This document shows positions 41,472 through 49,986 of a DNA stretch of 64,000 bases, piece by piece; the stretch's first letter is position 1; each line of letters begins with the position of its first letter. This stretch comes from Mucilaginibacter geliditolerans (GTDB taxonomy: Bacteria > Bacteroidota > Bacteroidia > Sphingobacteriales > Sphingobacteriaceae). Location of the stretch: assembly GCF_014200495.1 (NCBI RefSeq), contig NZ_JACHBY010000001.1:558001-622000 (forward strand). Direction: 5' to 3'. The notes under the pieces are model-generated. The model saw nothing but the letters and a program-made list of their open reading frames with translations, ran no database searches and was not told where the DNA came from. Position numbers and translations under genes: made by a program.

Positions 41472-42161
41472 ATGACATTTAAAAAGATTGCAAAAGCACT
41501 TGCCTGGATAATATTGAGTTTTGTATTATTTATTTCCGTTTACCTGTTTGCTGTATTTGTTTTATCTATGATCCCGGTTACTAAAGAGCCCGGCACATCC
41601 AATGATGTTGCCATTTATATCCTCACTAATGGTGACCACACCGATGTTGTAGTCCCGGTAAAAAATGCAGTGAAAGATTGGAGTACCGAGGTTAAATACC
41701 AGAACACCATAAGCCGGGATACTACCGCAAAATATGTGGCGTTGGGCTGGGGCGATAAAGGCTTTTATCTCAACACCCCTACCTGGGCCCAGTTAAAATT
41801 CAGTGTCGCCTTTAAGGCGGCTTTCGCTTTAAGCACATCGGCCATACATGCTACATTCTGCAATACCCCTCAACCAGGTACTAATTGTAAAAAGATCATG
41901 ATTAGCAATAATCAATATGCCCTGTTGGTAGCTTATGTTGACAGCAGCTTTAAAAGAGATGCAAAAGGCAATATCATCAACATAAAAACAAATGCTAACT
42001 ATGATAGCCATGACGCTTTTTATGAAGCCAAAGGAAGTTACAACCTATTTTACACCTGCAATACCTGGGCCAACAACGCCCTAAAAGCCTGCGGACAGAG
42101 AGCTTGCTTGTGGACGCCGTATGATCGGGGGATATTTTATCAGTATCAAAACCGGGATTAA
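41472..42161 (+). CDS. DUF2459 / TIGR02117 family protein
   Basis: A 229-residue protein with an N-terminal membrane helix (LAWIILSFVLFISVYLFAVF). The family core is recognisable in VAIYILTNGDHTDVVVPVKN, YVALGWGDKGFYLNTPTWAQ, AIHATFCNTP, YNLFYTCNTWANNALKACG and LWTPYDRGIFYQY. Conserved His and Cys/Thr residues (NGDHTD, TCNTW) suggest a periplasmic hydrolase-like fold, but no function is established. The last codons (YQNRD-stop) lie within dispersed repeat copy B, so the repeat supplies the C-terminus. Confidence 0.85.
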   Translation: MTFKKIAKALAWIILSFVLFISVYLFAVFVLSMIPVTKEPGTSNDVAIYILTNGDHTDVVVPVKNAVKDWSTEVKYQNTISRDTTAKYVALGWGDKGFYLNTPTWAQLKFSVAFKAAFALSTSAIHATFCNTPQPGTNCKKIMISNNQYALLVAYVDSSFKRDAKGNIINIKTNANYDSHDAFYEAKGSYNLFYTCNTWANNALKACGQRACLWTPYDRGIFYQYQNRD

Positions 42162-42231
42162 ACGGATTTTAATAATTTACATGATACAGGCAAAATCCTA
42201 AAAATCATTCAAATCGGTTTAATCCGGGTTC
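42149..42231. repeat. Dispersed repeat overlapping a stop codon, copy B
   Basis: Begins AACCGGGATT inside the end of the DUF2459 gene and ends AATCCGGGTTC, its inverted complement. Shares ATTTACATGAT and AATCCTAA words with copy A at 11962-12059. Confidence 0.65.
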
Positions 42232-42294
42232 CCCTACTTCACAAATCTTACCCTTTCCTGACCTTCACCTCTATTAACCTAAATCACAATATCG

Positions 42295-42302
42295 TATCTT
42301 TG
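42295..42302 (+). promoter_or_regulatory. -7 element of mnmA
   Basis: TATCTTTG fits TAnnTTTG and ends eight bases before the mnmA ATG, giving a very short leader. No TTG at the expected upstream distance. Confidence 0.45.
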
Positions 42303-42310
42303 CAACCAAT

Positions 42311-43399
42311 ATGAGTAAGCACGGCAGGATATTAGTGGCAATGAGCGGCGGAGTTGATAGTTCGGTAGCGGCAGTAATGTTGCATGAGCAGGGCTATGAA
42401 GTTATCGGTCTTACCATGAAAACCTGGGACTACGCCTCATCAGGTGGTAGTTCAAAAGAAACCGGCTGTTGTAGCCTGGATAGCATTAACGATGCACGTG
42501 CCCTGGCTGTTGGCTATGGTTTCCCGCATTATATATTGGATATCAGGAGTGAGTTTGGCGATTTTGTTATAGACAATTTTGTTGATGAATACCTGGCAGG
42601 GCGCACCCCTAACCCATGCGTTTTATGCAACACCCACATTAAATGGGAAGCTTTACTTAAACGTGCCGATAAACTTGATTGCGAATTTATTGCAACCGGC
42701 CATTATGCCAACATCCGCAAACAGGATAGCGGCCGCTACGTAATATCAAAAGGCAAGGACGAAAATAAAGATCAGTCATACGTGCTTTGGGGCGTATCGC
42801 AAAAGAATCTGGCTCGCACCAAATTCCCTTTAGGTAGTTATTCTAAACCTGAGATCAGGCAGATGGCTATGGATATGGGACAGATTGAATTAGCTGGTAA
42901 AAGCGAAAGCTATGAAATATGCTTTGTGCCCGATAACGATTACAGAGCCTTTTTAAGACACAAAGTAAAAGATCTGGAAGAACGTGTAGCCGGGGGCAAT
43001 TTTGTTTTGACTGACGGCACCATAGTAGGCAAGCACCAGGGATATCCCTTTTATACCATAGGGCAGCGCAAAGGCTTAGGCATTGCTTTAGGTCAGCCTA
43101 TGTTTGTTACCCATATCGATCCTGTTACCAACACCGTTGTTTTGGGCACTGCTGATGCTTTGGAACGTAAACAAGCCTGGGTTAAAAACCTTAACCTTAT
43201 TAAATACGAAAGCATTACTGAACCAATTGAAGCTGTAACCAAGATCAGGTATAAAGATGCGGGTACCCAAAGCAGCATTCAGCAAATGGGCGAGCATATG
43301 AAAGTAGACTTCCATCATAATGTATCTGGCATAGCACCGGGGCAATCGGCTGTATTTTATGAAGGTAATGACCTGCTTGGTGGTGGTTTTTTAATGTAG
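42311..43399 (+). CDS. mnmA: tRNA-specific 2-thiouridylase
   Basis: A 362-residue enzyme that thiolates U34 of Lys, Glu and Gln tRNAs. The PP-loop is ILVAMSGGVDSSVAAVML; the catalytic Cys pair lies in GRTPNPCVLCNTHIKW and SYEICFVPDNDYRAF; GHYANIRKQDSGRYVISKGK, DQSYVLWGVSQ and GQRKGLGIALGQPMFV are also typical. Normal length. Housekeeping sulfur user, not part of the cys locus. Confidence 0.95.
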   Translation: MSKHGRILVAMSGGVDSSVAAVMLHEQGYEVIGLTMKTWDYASSGGSSKETGCCSLDSINDARALAVGYGFPHYILDIRSEFGDFVIDNFVDEYLAGRTPNPCVLCNTHIKWEALLKRADKLDCEFIATGHYANIRKQDSGRYVISKGKDENKDQSYVLWGVSQKNLARTKFPLGSYSKPEIRQMAMDMGQIELAGKSESYEICFVPDNDYRAFLRHKVKDLEERVAGGNFVLTDGTIVGKHQGYPFYTIGQRKGLGIALGQPMFVTHIDPVTNTVVLGTADALERKQAWVKNLNLIKYESITEPIEAVTKIRYKDAGTQSSIQQMGEHMKVDFHHNVSGIAPGQSAVFYEGNDLLGGGFLM

Positions 43400-43542
43400 A
43401 TCTCCCTAACCGTTCCTGTTTTAACATTATTCTTTATTGGCATAAAAACTGCCCGGTTGGCATCATTTTGGCGCATCATTCCAAAAAACAAATTTGCGTT
43501 TCGCTTTCTTTATGTTTTATTTGCAAAAAATAACCTGATTAA

Positions 43543-45879
43543 ATGGCTAAAAATCTATTAATAGTTGAATCACCGGCGAAAGCCAAAACCATAGAAGGCT
43601 ACCTCGGCAAAGATTTTACGGTTAAGTCGAGTTATGGACATATTCGTGATTTAGTTAAGTCTGAAGATGCAATAGATATAGCTCATAATTTTGAACAAAA
43701 ATATGAAGTACCTGCGGACAAGAAGCAGGTGGTCAGCGATTTAAAAAAATTAGCCAAAGAAGCCGACATGGTTTGGCTGGCATCGGACGAGGACCGTGAG
43801 GGTGAGGCCATATCGTGGCATTTATTTGAAACATTAGGTTTAAAAGAAGCCAACACCAAACGCATTGTTTTTCATGAGATTACCAAGCCCGCAATTTTGC
43901 GCGCGATTGAAAATCCGCGTAAAATAGATTACAACCTTGTAAATGCACAACAAGCCCGCCGTGTTTTGGATAGGTTAGTTGGTTTTGAACTCTCCCCCGT
44001 TTTATGGAAAAAAGTAAAACCATCACTTTCTGCAGGCCGTGTACAATCAGTAGCTGTAAGGCTTATTGTTGATCGTGAACGTGAAGTAAATAAATTCAAA
44101 TCAGAGGCTGCATTTAAAATTGTCGCCATTTTTGGTAAAGGCAAAGAGGCTTTTAAAGCTGAGCTGCCCGAAAGATTTGCCAAACAGGATGATGCCGAGA
44201 AATTTTTACAGGATTGCATTGCCGCTAATTTTGATATAAACTCGCTGGAAACACGCCCGGCAAAACGTTCACCTGCGGCACCTTTTACTACATCAACCCT
44301 ACAACAGGAAGCCAGTCGCAAACTGGGTTATTCAGTTTCGCGCACCATGCAGGTAGCACAAAAGCTATATGAATCCGGGCTCATAACCTATATGCGTACC
44401 GATTCGGTTAATTTATCTGATACTGCATTAAATGCAGCTGCAGATGAGATCGTATCCGCATATGGTAACAAATATCATCAGCAAAGAAAATATAAAACCA
44501 AAAGCGCAGGCGCTCAGGAAGCTCACGAAGCTATCCGTCCTACTTACTTCAATCAGCATAGTATTGATGGTGATGGGTCTGAAAAACGCCTATACGACCT
44601 TATCTGGAAACGCGCCATTGCTTCACAAATGAGTGAAGCTCAGTTTGAGAAAACCACCGCAAAGATCGGTATATCAACCCGTAAAGAGGAATTGGTAGCT
44701 AATGGAGAGGTGATGAAGTTCGACGGTTTCCTGAAAGTTTACCTCGAATCAAGCGATGAAGAGGATGAACCACAACAGGATGGCGAAAACGCCATGCTGC
44801 CACCTTTAACCAAAGGACAGCGCCTGGCCTTACAGGAGATGTCGGCTACAGAGCGCTTTTCACGCCCGCCTGCCCGTTATACCGAGGCCAGTTTGGTAAA
44901 GAAATTAGAAGAACTGGGTATCGGCCGTCCATCTACCTACGCTCCTACCATATCAACCATACAAAACCGTGGCTATGCGGTAAAAGAGGAACGCGAGGGC
45001 AAGCAAAGAGCTTTCAGGGTATTGACGCTTAAAAGCGGTAATATAGTTAAAGAAGAAAAAATTGAGAATACAGGTGCCGAAAAAGGCAAGCTATTCCCAA
45101 CCGATATCGGTGCAGTCGTAAACGACTTTTTGGTATTATACTTTAAAGGCATCGTTGATTTTAACTTTACCGCCAGCGTTGAAAAACAGTTTGATGAAAT
45201 AGCACAGGGATTGAAAGAATGGACGGATATGATCCGTACTTTTTATGACCCATTCCATAAGGATGTTGAAAGCACCATACAAACCGCTGATAAAGCAACC
45301 GGCGAACGTGAATTGGGTGTACACCCGGTAAGCGGTAAAAAAATATCAGTACGTATTGGTCGTTACGGTCCGTTTGTGCAGGTAGGTGAAAATGCAACCG
45401 ATGCAGAGCCGGAAAAGCCGCTGTACGCGAGTTTGCGATCAGGTCAAAGCATTGAGACAATAAGTATTGAAGATGCCTTAGAACTGTTTAAATTGCCTAA
45501 AAAGGTTGGTATTTTTGAGGACAAGGACATGACTGTTGCCATTGGTAAATTTGGCCCGTATGTAAGGCATAACAGTGCTTTTTATTCGTTACCGAAGGGT
45601 ATTGACCCGCTTGACCTTACCGAAGAGCAGGCAATTGAGCTGATATTGGAAAAACGCAAAAAAGACGCCGAAAAACTGATAAAAGCCTTTGACGAAGACC
45701 CTACCGTAAAAATACTGAACGGTAGATGGGGGCCTTATATTGAATTTGGCAAACTAAACGTTAAGATCCCAAAAGGCAAGGAGCCCCTTGAATTAACATT
45801 TGAAGAATGTAAGGCACTGGCAGCTATTGCTGAAAAGGAGCCGAAAAAAGGTGGTAAAAAGTTTGCAAAGAAAAAATAA
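43543..45879 (+). CDS. topA: DNA topoisomerase I
   Basis: A 778-residue type IA topoisomerase. TOPRIM domain MAKNLLIVESPAKAKTIEGY with VWLASDEDREGEAISWHLF; LSAGRVQSVAVRLIVDRERE; the catalytic Tyr in SGLITYMRTDSVNLSD; LEELGIGRPSTYAPTISTIQ. Instead of Cys4 zinc fingers the C-terminus has three repeats of a GRYGPFVQVG / GKFGPYVRHN / GRWGPYIEFG type followed by a lysine tail (GGKKFAKKK), as is usual in Bacteroidota. It relaxes negative supercoils. Confidence 0.96.
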   Translation: MAKNLLIVESPAKAKTIEGYLGKDFTVKSSYGHIRDLVKSEDAIDIAHNFEQKYEVPADKKQVVSDLKKLAKEADMVWLASDEDREGEAISWHLFETLGLKEANTKRIVFHEITKPAILRAIENPRKIDYNLVNAQQARRVLDRLVGFELSPVLWKKVKPSLSAGRVQSVAVRLIVDREREVNKFKSEAAFKIVAIFGKGKEAFKAELPERFAKQDDAEKFLQDCIAANFDINSLETRPAKRSPAAPFTTSTLQQEASRKLGYSVSRTMQVAQKLYESGLITYMRTDSVNLSDTALNAAADEIVSAYGNKYHQQRKYKTKSAGAQEAHEAIRPTYFNQHSIDGDGSEKRLYDLIWKRAIASQMSEAQFEKTTAKIGISTRKEELVANGEVMKFDGFLKVYLESSDEEDEPQQDGENAMLPPLTKGQRLALQEMSATERFSRPPARYTEASLVKKLEELGIGRPSTYAPTISTIQNRGYAVKEEREGKQRAFRVLTLKSGNIVKEEKIENTGAEKGKLFPTDIGAVVNDFLVLYFKGIVDFNFTASVEKQFDEIAQGLKEWTDMIRTFYDPFHKDVESTIQTADKATGERELGVHPVSGKKISVRIGRYGPFVQVGENATDAEPEKPLYASLRSGQSIETISIEDALELFKLPKKVGIFEDKDMTVAIGKFGPYVRHNSAFYSLPKGIDPLDLTEEQAIELILEKRKKDAEKLIKAFDEDPTVKILNGRWGPYIEFGKLNVKIPKGKEPLELTFEECKALAAIAEKEPKKGGKKFAKKK

Positions 45880-45890
45880 TTCAGTTGACT

Positions 45891-45941
45891 GGTTGGTTTA
45901 GTTGATTAGGTGAGTAGTTTAACTTAATCAACTAATCAACC
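45891..45941. repeat. Imperfect palindrome between topA and the next gene
   Basis: GGTTGGTTTAGTTGATTA (45891-45908) and TAATCAACTAATCAACC (45925-45941) are near-complementary, with an extra AATCAACC word at 45951-45958. Likely a repeat that may also reduce read-through from topA. Confidence 0.55.
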
Positions 45942-45961
45942 GATATACCCAATCAACCAAA

Positions 45962-46366
45962 ATGATTAAAGACCTTCCGGAAAACGTTGTTGAGGATATA
46001 GCCATAGCGGTTGCGCTGGAGAAAGAAAGCGTTGAAACCAAGATTTGGTATGTATATTTAATAAATCTTAAAAGTGTACCGATTGAAAATGTGTTGATCA
46101 CATCAAAAGGTTATGGTGAAAAAGACGGCGAGCAGGTAAAAACCTCTACCCTGCGCCATATGTTCCCAATTGTAGAGAGTAACTCATTTGTATTGATAGA
46201 ACCTATTGACGAGGCTACTTTCGGCCTGAATAATGAATACTGGCTGAGCTACTACATTGGCAAGGAGATCTACGATAAAAAATTCATTTTCCTGCCTGAA
46301 AGCATAGTTGAACTAAACTTTATAAAATTACCTGTTGTGAATAAGCCAGGAGTTATGATACGGTAG
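45962..46366 (+). CDS. Conserved Bacteroidota hypothetical protein
   Basis: A 134-residue soluble protein, MIKDLPENVVEDIAIAVALE at the start, then IWYVYLINLKSVPIENVLIT, SKGYGEKDGE, STLRHMFPIV, FGLNNEYWLSYYIG and a C-terminal KPGVMIR. The pattern is one I associate with a small family next to topA in Sphingobacteriaceae, with no proven function. No motifs, membrane helices or signal peptide. The start follows a palindromic repeat directly. Confidence 0.7.
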   Translation: MIKDLPENVVEDIAIAVALEKESVETKIWYVYLINLKSVPIENVLITSKGYGEKDGEQVKTSTLRHMFPIVESNSFVLIEPIDEATFGLNNEYWLSYYIGKEIYDKKFIFLPESIVELNFIKLPVVNKPGVMIR

Positions 46367-46401
46367 TTTAGATTTCTTTATATTTACGTCATTTAACCAA
46401 G

Positions 46402-46484
46402 CGTCATTGCGAGGAACGAAGCAATCCCAAACTTTACAGAGCGGACTTGCATAGTCGGGGATTGCTTCGTTCCTCGCAATGACG
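46402..46484. repeat. 83-nt palindromic repeat, copy 2 (inverted relative to copy 1)
   Basis: Same 24-nt perfect arms as 32660-32742 (CGTCATTGCGAGGAACGAAG and onward); the centre is in reverse-complement orientation and differs at two bases. It lies 20 bases before the exonuclease ATG. Confidence 0.88.
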
Positions 46485-46504
46485 AGTTTAATATTTTTAC
46501 CTCC

Positions 46505-47212
46505 ATGCTTGAACAATACGACCTGCATAACCTGATGGTGCTTGATATTGAAACTGTACCCCAATACAGCAGCCACGATGAAGTACCCGAACATTTTCAG
46601 AAACTGTGGGATAAAAAAACGCTGAGCCAGCGTAAAGAAGAAACCGCGGAGGATTTTTATGAACGCGCCGGTATATGGGCAGAGTTTGGCAAGATCATCT
46701 GCATATCAGTAGGTATATTCACCGGAGGAAAAAAAACCGGGCTAAGGGTAAAATCTTTTTTTTCGCATGATGAAAAGGACTTACTGGAGAGGTTCTCAGC
46801 AATGCTATCCAGCCAGCCCAGCAATTTGATCCTGTGCGCGCATAATGGCAAAGAGTTTGATTTTCCATACATATGCCGCCGTATGCTGATAAACGGACTA
46901 AAGATCCCTGTACAGCTGGAACTATCGGGCAAAAAACCCTGGGAAATAAACCACCTGGATACCATGGAGCTTTGGAAATTCGGCGATTATAAAAACTATA
47001 CTTCCCTTAACCTGCTCACAGCGATCTTTAATATCCCAACTCCAAAAGATGATATTGATGGCAGCCAGGTGGCGCACGTTTACTGGAACGAAAACCAACT
47101 CGATCGTATCTGTACCTATTGCCAAAAGGATGTAATTGCTACCGCGCAGTTATTAAGGCGCTATCGCGGAGAAGACCTGATAACAGACGACTGCATTACC
47201 ATTGTTGAATAA
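46505..47212 (+). CDS. Predicted 3'-5' exonuclease, PolB-like (DEDD fold)
   Basis: A 235-residue protein of the DNA_pol_B_exo2 family. Exo I is LMVLDIETVPQY (D, E), Exo II LILCAHNGKEFDFPYICRRM (N, D) and Exo III RICTYCQKDVIATAQLLRRY (D), so the metal-binding carboxylates are intact. It would degrade single-stranded DNA or RNA from the 3' end; its cellular role is unknown. Confidence 0.88.
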   Translation: MLEQYDLHNLMVLDIETVPQYSSHDEVPEHFQKLWDKKTLSQRKEETAEDFYERAGIWAEFGKIICISVGIFTGGKKTGLRVKSFFSHDEKDLLERFSAMLSSQPSNLILCAHNGKEFDFPYICRRMLINGLKIPVQLELSGKKPWEINHLDTMELWKFGDYKNYTSLNLLTAIFNIPTPKDDIDGSQVAHVYWNENQLDRICTYCQKDVIATAQLLRRYRGEDLITDDCITIVE

Positions 47213-47237
47213 CAGAATAGTTTTAAAGAATACCCTC

Positions 47238-47702
47238 ATGAATTTATCCCCCGATATCAGGTTAAAAAGAACTAATAATACCGACACAGATTTTAAATCG
47301 CTGGTAAGCTTACTGGATAAATTTTTGCAGGAGTTAAACGGCGAAGCACAGGGCGATTATGCACCGCATAATAAGTTGGATTATCTTGATACCGCTGTTG
47401 TTGTCTATTTAGATGATGAGCCGGTTGGATGTGGTTGCTTTAAACAGTATAGTGATGATAGTGTGGAGATAAAAAGGATGTTTGTTAGTCCGGCTGCGCG
47501 TGGCAATGGGGTCGCATCAAAAATTTTAAACGAGCTTGAAGTATGGGCAACGGAGAGAAGCTTTAAATATGCTGTACTTGAAACCCTGAAAACTAATACT
47601 GAAGCTGTAAATCTGTATACCAAACAAAGTTACAAGGTGATTGATAATTATGGCCCATACATTACACTAACCAATAGTGTATGCATGCGAAAAACATTAT
47701 AA
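47238..47702 (+). CDS. GNAT-family acetyltransferase
   Basis: A ~154-residue protein from the ATG at 47238 (a TTG frame from 47202 overlaps the exonuclease gene). The acetyl-CoA motif is VEIKRMFVSPAARGNGVASK followed by ILNELEVWATE, then YAVLETLKTNTEAVNLYTKQ and the substrate-side LDTAVVVYLDDEPVGCGCFK. It may form one transcript with the exonuclease. Substrate unknown. Confidence 0.88.
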   Translation: MNLSPDIRLKRTNNTDTDFKSLVSLLDKFLQELNGEAQGDYAPHNKLDYLDTAVVVYLDDEPVGCGCFKQYSDDSVEIKRMFVSPAARGNGVASKILNELEVWATERSFKYAVLETLKTNTEAVNLYTKQSYKVIDNYGPYITLTNSVCMRKTL

Positions 47703-47707
47703 ATAGT

Positions 47708-48208
47708 TTAATGCGGGTGGTTTTGCCTGAATTCAGTTTTTAATTCCTGTATCTGCTGTTGAGCCTGGCGGTTTTCCAGGTAGAAATATATGGCGCAGGC
47801 GAGAAATATCTTACCTAACACAAATACGGCTGCAAATACCCATTTCCAACTCTTATGAATAGTCATATGGGTTGATTGCGACTCGGCTACCTCTATATAG
47901 TCCCTGTTTGCCGTTTTAAAATCGTAGCCATTTTTACTACCTGGTTCTTTAAGCCTTAATGGTTCATATTCAGGTACGGTAGTTAATTCATTAATACTTG
48001 CTTCAATCTTACTCCAGGTTCCGGGCGGAGGTGTAATAGCCATTTGTTCAGCAATAAACTCCAGATCATTCTCTAACTCATGCAAAGCAGTTTGCACCTG
48101 AGGGTATTTCTTCTTAAAATAAAGAAGCTCCCGGGCCTCGGCTTCAGATGCCGACCCAAGTACGTAAGTTTCCAGTATTCCACTTTCTATGTATTCCTGA
48201 ATATCCAC
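47708..48208 (-). CDS. Anti-sigma factor (RskA-like)
   Basis: A 166-residue membrane protein. The N-terminal YIESGILETYVLGSASEAEA is the RskA-type sigma-binding segment; WKWVFAAVFVLGKIFLACAI is a single membrane helix at ~120-142, and a short periplasmic tail ends in HPH. It starts with GTG at 48206-48208, whose G is the last base of the sigma gene's TAG stop, so the two are tightly coupled. Confidence 0.72.
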   Translation of the reverse strand: MDIQEYIESGILETYVLGSASEAEARELLYFKKKYPQVQTALHELENDLEFIAEQMAITPPPGTWSKIEASINELTTVPEYEPLRLKEPGSKNGYDFKTANRDYIEVAESQSTHMTIHKSWKWVFAAVFVLGKIFLACAIYFYLENRQAQQQIQELKTEFRQNHPH

Positions 48209-48672
48209 TACCCTTTTTTTATTATTATGAAAGCTTCTTTTAAAGCCATTCGTATTATTTCTTCTGATTTGTTTAATTCTTTAGATAACTCTGCAATTGT
48301 TTTTCCGCAATAATAAGCGTTATAGAACACGTGCCTTTGTTCATGGGTCATTAAACCCAAGAACCTGTTACGCCCATTATATTTACTTAAATCAGCGCCG
48401 TTAAATTGGCTGCTGTGTATTGCACCTTTAGAATATTCCAGATATTTTTTAGCTAATCGCTGCAATTGGCACCAGGTATTAGTTCCCTCATCAGCTAATT
48501 CGTTAATATGGTCAGGTATACAATTGTAGATGTTTATAAGGTGCTGCTCCGCTAGATTATTATCTTTTACTATTTCATAAATATAACCAAACAACATACC
48601 CGAATACTTATCATAAAGCTCACGTACGTTATATTGATATAAGTTTATTGATATTTGCTTTTCCGTCTTCAA
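48208..48672 (-). CDS. Divergent ECF-type sigma factor
   Basis: A 154-residue protein, shorter than most ECF sigmas (~170-190). Region 2 is recognisable but weak (ELYDKYSGMLFGYIYEIVKD, NLAEQHLINIYNCI); region 4 holds the helix-turn-helix (MTHEQRHVFYNAYYCGKTIA, ELSKELNKSEEIIRMALKEA). The gene order sigma then anti-sigma with stop/start overlap supports the call. Targets unknown; the adjacent CarboxypepD_reg-like protein could be one. Confidence 0.65.
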   Translation of the reverse strand: MKTEKQISINLYQYNVRELYDKYSGMLFGYIYEIVKDNNLAEQHLINIYNCIPDHINELADEGTNTWCQLQRLAKKYLEYSKGAIHSSQFNGADLSKYNGRNRFLGLMTHEQRHVFYNAYYCGKTIAELSKELNKSEEIIRMALKEAFIIIKKG

Positions 48673-48809
48673 ATTAAAACTGTCTCGCGCGCAAACGCAA
48701 TATACCTGTTACCGGCGTTGTTCGTTATAAATTAACTAGTGTAGTGTAAAAATAAGGTTTATGTTTTATATTAAAAAGAATAATAACAGCACGCCACTTA
48801 TAAACAACA

Positions 48810-49871
48810 TCATTTGGTTACAGGCTCATAATCAACCGGTAACATATCGGCCAAACGACTGTCACCCCAGCTGCCTTGCATAATAACATCCTGTGGATTT
48901 AATAAAATACCATTATTATCAAAATAAGCATAAGGCGCATTAATATTTACAATGGATGTTGCCAGCGAATTTTTATCATATATTACACACAGGCAATCCT
49001 TAAACTCCAATGCATATTCACCTTTTTGATCCGTAAGCCGGGTATAATCCCCAGTAACCAATGGTGTTGTTACTATAGTTTCAATATACTTATTATTTAA
49101 GCCCCCTGTATACTTAGAGTTTGGTTTTCTTATCAGCCGTTCTACTCTAAATTTCTCCTCGGTTACCTGATTAGCAATTACCGCCCGCAAAAAATGCATG
49201 CTCGACCCTAAATAAGTTTGTTGCCTTTTCTTTAGCCATTTTTTCATTTCCCCTTTAGTGCCTTTCATATCTTCAAAAAAAGCTGTTCCCTCAAAATATA
49301 TAGTACCTGCTCCATAATCATCATTAAATTCAGAGAGCATATATTTTATCTTATAGCCAAGAGCCCTGTTCTCCACCTCAATAAAACCTGATGCTGTTGC
49401 TGTAAAAATCTTTCTGGTCTCGTCAAAATCAAAGTCGAGCACATGCGGGTTTAATATGGTGCATTGCCTTGCATTATCTGTACTACCTAAAAATTCGCGT
49501 TTAAAATCTTCAAAATCTCTTGCCCAGTGCGGTACGGGGCCAATTCTTACCTCCTTCAGTGCTATTACCTGCTGTACTATATCAACATCAGGCAAAGTAA
49601 TATCTTTATTAACCAATAAGCTTTGTGTATAAGTAGCATAACCAATAATAGATATTACCACATTATATTGACCACCCCGCACCCCATTAATAGTAAAAAC
49701 ACCATTACTGTTTGTTTCGGTTCCCGCTGATGCATTGCTTAAAAACACACTTGCACCGGCAACGGGTTCTTTTGTAGCAATATCCACTACCCTGCCTGTA
49801 ATATGGTATTGCCCTACTGCCGCAAATGGCAATAGGGTAATAAAAAGCAGCAACTTTCTGTACATAAACAA
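48810..49871 (-). CDS. Exported CarboxypepD_reg-like (beta-sandwich) protein
   Basis: A 353-residue protein with a signal peptide (YRKLLLFITLLPFAAVG). Residues ~22-105 form a carboxypeptidase-regulatory-like domain (YHITGRVVDIATKEPVAGAS, TETNSNGVFTINGVRGGQY), as at the N-terminus of SusC proteins but without the receptor. The rest (~110-353) is a Bacteroidota region without a named function (PHWARDFEDFKREFLGST, ILNPHVLDFDFDE). Upstream of the sigma/anti-sigma pair on the same strand. Confidence 0.75.
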   Translation of the reverse strand: MFMYRKLLLFITLLPFAAVGQYHITGRVVDIATKEPVAGASVFLSNASAGTETNSNGVFTINGVRGGQYNVVISIIGYATYTQSLLVNKDITLPDVDIVQQVIALKEVRIGPVPHWARDFEDFKREFLGSTDNARQCTILNPHVLDFDFDETRKIFTATASGFIEVENRALGYKIKYMLSEFNDDYGAGTIYFEGTAFFEDMKGTKGEMKKWLKKRQQTYLGSSMHFLRAVIANQVTEEKFRVERLIRKPNSKYTGGLNNKYIETIVTTPLVTGDYTRLTDQKGEYALEFKDCLCVIYDKNSLATSIVNINAPYAYFDNNGILLNPQDVIMQGSWGDSRLADMLPVDYEPVTK

Positions 49872-49986
49872 ATATAACTAAATATTTAGTTCACGTAAAA
49901 CGTACAATAAAAAAAATATGAAGTTTACTTATCCTGCCTGTATTACTGGTATAAAAACTACTTTAGTACCTTAATACAAATAATTA

